In this document: one piece after another, positions 61,172 to 64,000 of the stretch
Layout: every line of letters starts with the position of its first letter
How positions within the stretch are numbered: position 1 is the stretch's first letter
Source of the DNA: Eremomyces bilateralis CBS 781.70
Taxonomy: Eukaryota > Ascomycota > Dothideomycetes > Eremomycetales > Eremomycetaceae
DNA: 64,000 nucleotides
NCBI RefSeq assembly: GCF_010015585.1
Contig: NW_022985070.1
Coordinates: 434,001-498,000, forward strand
Direction of reading: 5' to 3'
The notes under the pieces: generated by a model
What the model was told of the DNA's origin: nothing
The model's input: the letters and a program-made list of their open reading frames with translations, nothing else
The model's database searches: none
Made by a program: the position numbers and the translations under genes

Positions 61172-64000
61172 ATGGACAACCCTATCGATGACTCTGTGAT
61201 ATCAAATCTCACAAGTCTCGAAGATGACACGGACGAATTCGGCAGGTTCCTTATACAACGAAAGCGCGACGAACTACGATTAAGGGAAGAACTATCAGGC
61301 AATGCCAGACCCTTCCGCCAGGGAAGACCGCGTCCGCTGGGTCTCCTGACCGCGTCAAACCTCGAGAAATATGGTCCGAATACGACTTACAACAATCTGG
61401 CTGGAAGTTCTCGAAGTACGAGCAGTATAGAGCGATTGGAGCCGCCGTTGAACGTTCCTCGAAACTGGAGCGCAAAGGCGCGCGAGAGGACAGATTGGTT
61501 GCGCAGAATGAGAAATCTGGACAACAATGATACTCCTCGGGGGACAGGCCGAGACCGCGGTCGTGAAGAAACGTCGAGTCCGGAGGATTGGGCAGCTTTA
61601 GCATCAGAGATCCCGATTCCTTCGGTGGAAGACAGCCCTCTCCAGTCGCGCAATGTATCGAGGCGAAACACTCCCGGAACAGCGAGTACCGAAAACATAG
61701 CCGTATCAAGTCTGCCAGACTGGGACCTGAGCGATGATCTGTCTGCGAACTCTATCCTAGCTTCCACTCCAGCCGTATGGACACGGAATACAAAGCTCGA
61801 GGACATACACAAGCGGGAGCTGGAAGGACCAAGCGAGCCGATGAGCGCGGCTCGAGCCCGTCTCTCTGCTCGAAAATCTAGGGCAGCATCCAGCCAATCT
61901 ATTACCCCAAAAAACCTGCAAGACGATGGCATGGCAACCTCTTTCACGCACCCTGCCGAGCAACATTTGAAGACGTCAACGCCCGAAGCTTTCCGTAACC
62001 GAACACCAATCCCTCGGTTCCCCAGGTCTATGGTATCTTTATCACCAACGCGTGCACAGGGAGAAATAACGCGGGCGTCGCCAGCTGCCGTCTACAAGAG
62101 TTCAGAAACAGTTGGAGGTATCGACGACACTACAGAACTTGCTCGGGCTACCCTAGCAATAAATCGCGGCAAACATGGCCGTAAAGATTCTCAGGAGTTA
62201 CTTCGAAGATTAGCAAATGCTACCAGCGGCACTCCGAGTCCACGGCCAAGACCAGAAGTCGAGAAATCACCGAATGAGTTGATGGCGGCTGGGAGAGAAG
62301 CGCAAGATAACGCCAAATCTTTACCATCAGAGGATGAAAAGTTGGACGTGCCTCAGAATGATGACCGCGGCAGACGCTCACTTGATATTTTGAAGCCGAA
62401 CACTGAGACGAATGACGACCGACAGAGCACAAACCGGCCATTCTCTCGTGCACGACGTACCCGTCCTGCACCCTTTAAGGACCTTGCATTCCAAGATCAC
62501 GCCGAAGTTCTTGATGAGCTGCAAACAAACCCAGTCGGAGATGGTGCCTCGAAACCGCCAGGAAACGAAGCGCGGGAACCAAAGACCCCAGTAGTAACTG
62601 GGGCATGGATCAACACCCCTGATCCAAAGATTTCCGCTTCTGTAAAGAGCTCCAGGTTCTCTTCGCCGCAGAAAGCGAAAGAGAAGAAAGTCAAAGAGAA
62701 CGAACATCCCAAGGCGTCAAGAGAAATGCCTTCCGTATCTCCTCCGCGTCAGAAAGTTGGTGTTGACATCCAAAAATCTCCATCTCGGTCTAAGGGTCGG
62801 ATATCCGAGCCGCCACCGCTCCCTCCCTCCGCACTCGCTCACATTCTTTCTACCTCTGGAAACAACTTTGGTGACTCAACCATTGATTCTCTGGAAGGAA
62901 TACTCCACCCATCCGGCGACACCACCACTATCCCGGACCCAAACACAATACTTCTACCGGAGTCTGTCGATGATCCGGATGACCAACCCGTAGATGAGGA
63001 CGACACTCTGCAAGGTTTCCCAGAATCTTCTAGGGGCGTCCGAACTGATGCAGAACGCCGACGAAGAGCGGAATCATTTGCTTTGCGGGACATGAATTCG
63101 CGCCTACGACTCGCAAGACAGGGCATTCGCGATGCGAAGCGTGGGATTCGAGACCTGGAAAACAAAGTTGAGAAGTCGGCAACGCCAACAAGCCCACAGC
63201 CTACGGTACCGGCTACTAAAGGACCTGAAAAGCAGCCAAGGGGTAATCCATCGACTGTACCACCCGTCCCGCCGCTCTCGCACTGTCCTCATTGCAACAT
63301 GCCTATTCATGTTACTGCTCCATCAATACCGCTTTCATTCTCATCTATCGCCTCCTTCCTGTTCTCGCTCTTCTTTCTCCCGGCGCCTCCCACCTCTCGC
63401 CTCCCTTATCGACCGACCAGGCTCGGCTACGTCACGCTATTCATCGTCCTCTGGGCTATCATCGAGCAGAACCTATGCAACGCATACTGCCATCCGAGGT
63501 ACACCCACATTAAAACCACGCCACTCGGAATCGCCTCGGACGCACCGGAATTCCCCATTGTCACCCTTACCTTCATCTGGCGCGCCATCAGCCCTATCCT
63601 CCGTCCGTTCACTCCCATCTACGAAGACATCCTGTCCCCGATCCTCTCTCCCTTCTCCACCGTCGCCCTCATTCTTGCCCGTTCAATGTCAGGTATCCAT
63701 GGCCTCGGTGCGTGGGGTCGAGACGACTGGATGAGCGGGACCGGGGTTGACGCATATAGCTACGGGATGGGCTTCAGTCCACCCCCACCCACGGCGTGGA
63801 GCGAATGGTGGGCGCGGATGGGACCGAAGATCTGGGGTGACGAATGGAATGCGAGGGACGAGAGGATGTGGGCATGGTCAGAGGCGAACGGGAAGCGGAT
63901 TCAGGAGACGACCAGCGAAGGAAAGGGCAAGTTAGAGAAAGCGCCCCCGCTGCAAGAGGAGCGAGACCGGGTGGACAAGGAGACTACGAAACCGACGAGC
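61172..64000 (+). CDS. large coiled-coil protein with C-terminal membrane segments, partial
   Basis: The frame opens at 61172 (TAG immediately upstream) and is still open at the window edge, 943 codons, so the C-terminus is missing. Residues 1-600 are mostly disordered, Ser/Pro/Arg-rich, with conserved-looking islands such as NVPRNWSAKARERTDWLRRM and TPVVTGAWINTP. A basic coiled coil follows (RDMNSRLRLARQGIRDAKRGIRDLENKVE, about 640-670). Next is a CPHC motif, and then at least two hydrophobic segments (IASFLFSLFFL; LGYVTLFIVLWAIIEQN), after which come Trp-rich stretches. The layout suggests a nuclear-envelope or spindle-pole-body membrane protein, but this is only a guess from architecture; I recognise no defining domain. 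Confidence 0.75.
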   Translation, partial: MDNPIDDSVISNLTSLEDDTDEFGRFLIQRKRDELRLREELSGNARPFRQGRPRPLGLLTASNLEKYGPNTTYNNLAGSSRSTSSIERLEPPLNVPRNWSAKARERTDWLRRMRNLDNNDTPRGTGRDRGREETSSPEDWAALASEIPIPSVEDSPLQSRNVSRRNTPGTASTENIAVSSLPDWDLSDDLSANSILASTPAVWTRNTKLEDIHKRELEGPSEPMSAARARLSARKSRAASSQSITPKNLQDDGMATSFTHPAEQHLKTSTPEAFRNRTPIPRFPRSMVSLSPTRAQGEITRASPAAVYKSSETVGGIDDTTELARATLAINRGKHGRKDSQELLRRLANATSGTPSPRPRPEVEKSPNELMAAGREAQDNAKSLPSEDEKLDVPQNDDRGRRSLDILKPNTETNDDRQSTNRPFSRARRTRPAPFKDLAFQDHAEVLDELQTNPVGDGASKPPGNEAREPKTPVVTGAWINTPDPKISASVKSSRFSSPQKAKEKKVKENEHPKASREMPSVSPPRQKVGVDIQKSPSRSKGRISEPPPLPPSALAHILSTSGNNFGDSTIDSLEGILHPSGDTTTIPDPNTILLPESVDDPDDQPVDEDDTLQGFPESSRGVRTDAERRRRAESFALRDMNSRLRLARQGIRDAKRGIRDLENKVEKSATPTSPQPTVPATKGPEKQPRGNPSTVPPVPPLSHCPHCNMPIHVTAPSIPLSFSSIASFLFSLFFLPAPPTSRLPYRPTRLGYVTLFIVLWAIIEQNLCNAYCHPRYTHIKTTPLGIASDAPEFPIVTLTFIWRAISPILRPFTPIYEDILSPILSPFSTVALILARSMSGIHGLGAWGRDDWMSGTGVDAYSYGMGFSPPPPTAWSEWWARMGPKIWGDEWNARDERMWAWSEANGKRIQETTSEGKGKLEKAPPLQEERDRVDKETTKPTS

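Overview
This window is nuclear DNA from a filamentous ascomycete, most likely a eurotiomycete (Aspergillus/Penicillium relatives). The genes carry short 48-150 bp introns with GT..AG ends and CTAAC/CTGAC branch points. They encode fungal orthologues such as Sch9, Snf4, Fzo1, Mgm101, Ptc1, Vps2 and Pmp3, and are separated by 0.2-2.8 kb of non-coding DNA on both strands. There is no operon structure, CRISPR, prophage or intact transposon. Most exon models below were built by joining frames at splice sites. Each is phase-consistent, ends at one stop codon and matches family length where a family is known.

Layout. 0.5-3.2 kb: AGC kinase Sch9 (-). 4.1-5.4: uncharacterised low-complexity protein (-). 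7.4-10.1: a hotdog thioesterase and an alpha/beta hydrolase (+). 10.2-11.2: SAICAR synthetase ADE1 (-). 11.7-18.6: a single-pass membrane protein, a DAG/sphingosine-kinase-like protein and a ROG1-type lipase (+). 20.0-24.2: biotin protein ligase BPL1 (-), a tiny four-exon COA4 gene diverging from it (+), and MGM101 (+). 24.4-25.4: TB2/DP1/HVA22 protein (-). 26.1-27.2: TANGO2-family protein (+). 27.6-29.3: atypical hexokinase (-). 32.0-33.7: UNC93-like transporter (-). 35.8-37.3: glucosamine-6-phosphate deaminase (+). 37.8-39.3: SET-domain protein (-). 40.4-44.6: mitofusin FZO1 (-) diverging from ESCRT-III VPS2 (+). 46.4-50.0: PP2C phosphatase PTC1 and PMP3 (+). 50.7-56.1: a RhoGAP and the AMPK gamma subunit SNF4 (both -). 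57.2-58.0: short-chain dehydrogenase-like protein (+). 60.4: tRNA-Ser(CGA) with an intron. 61.2 to the window end: a large coiled-coil/membrane protein cut off by the edge.

How they fit together. Most are single-copy housekeeping or signalling genes, and the window is not a specialised-metabolite cluster. Two neighbourhoods may be more than chance. BPL1, COA4 and MGM101 form a compact group in which BPL1 and COA4 share a 152 bp bidirectional promoter and MGM101 has a TCACGTGA box. The hexokinase, UNC93-like transporter and glucosamine-6-phosphate deaminase recall the amino-sugar (GlcNAc) catabolic gene sets of fungi. The most striking structural observation is that the deaminase start codon is split by an intron (AT|G). 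No wholly new biological system was found.
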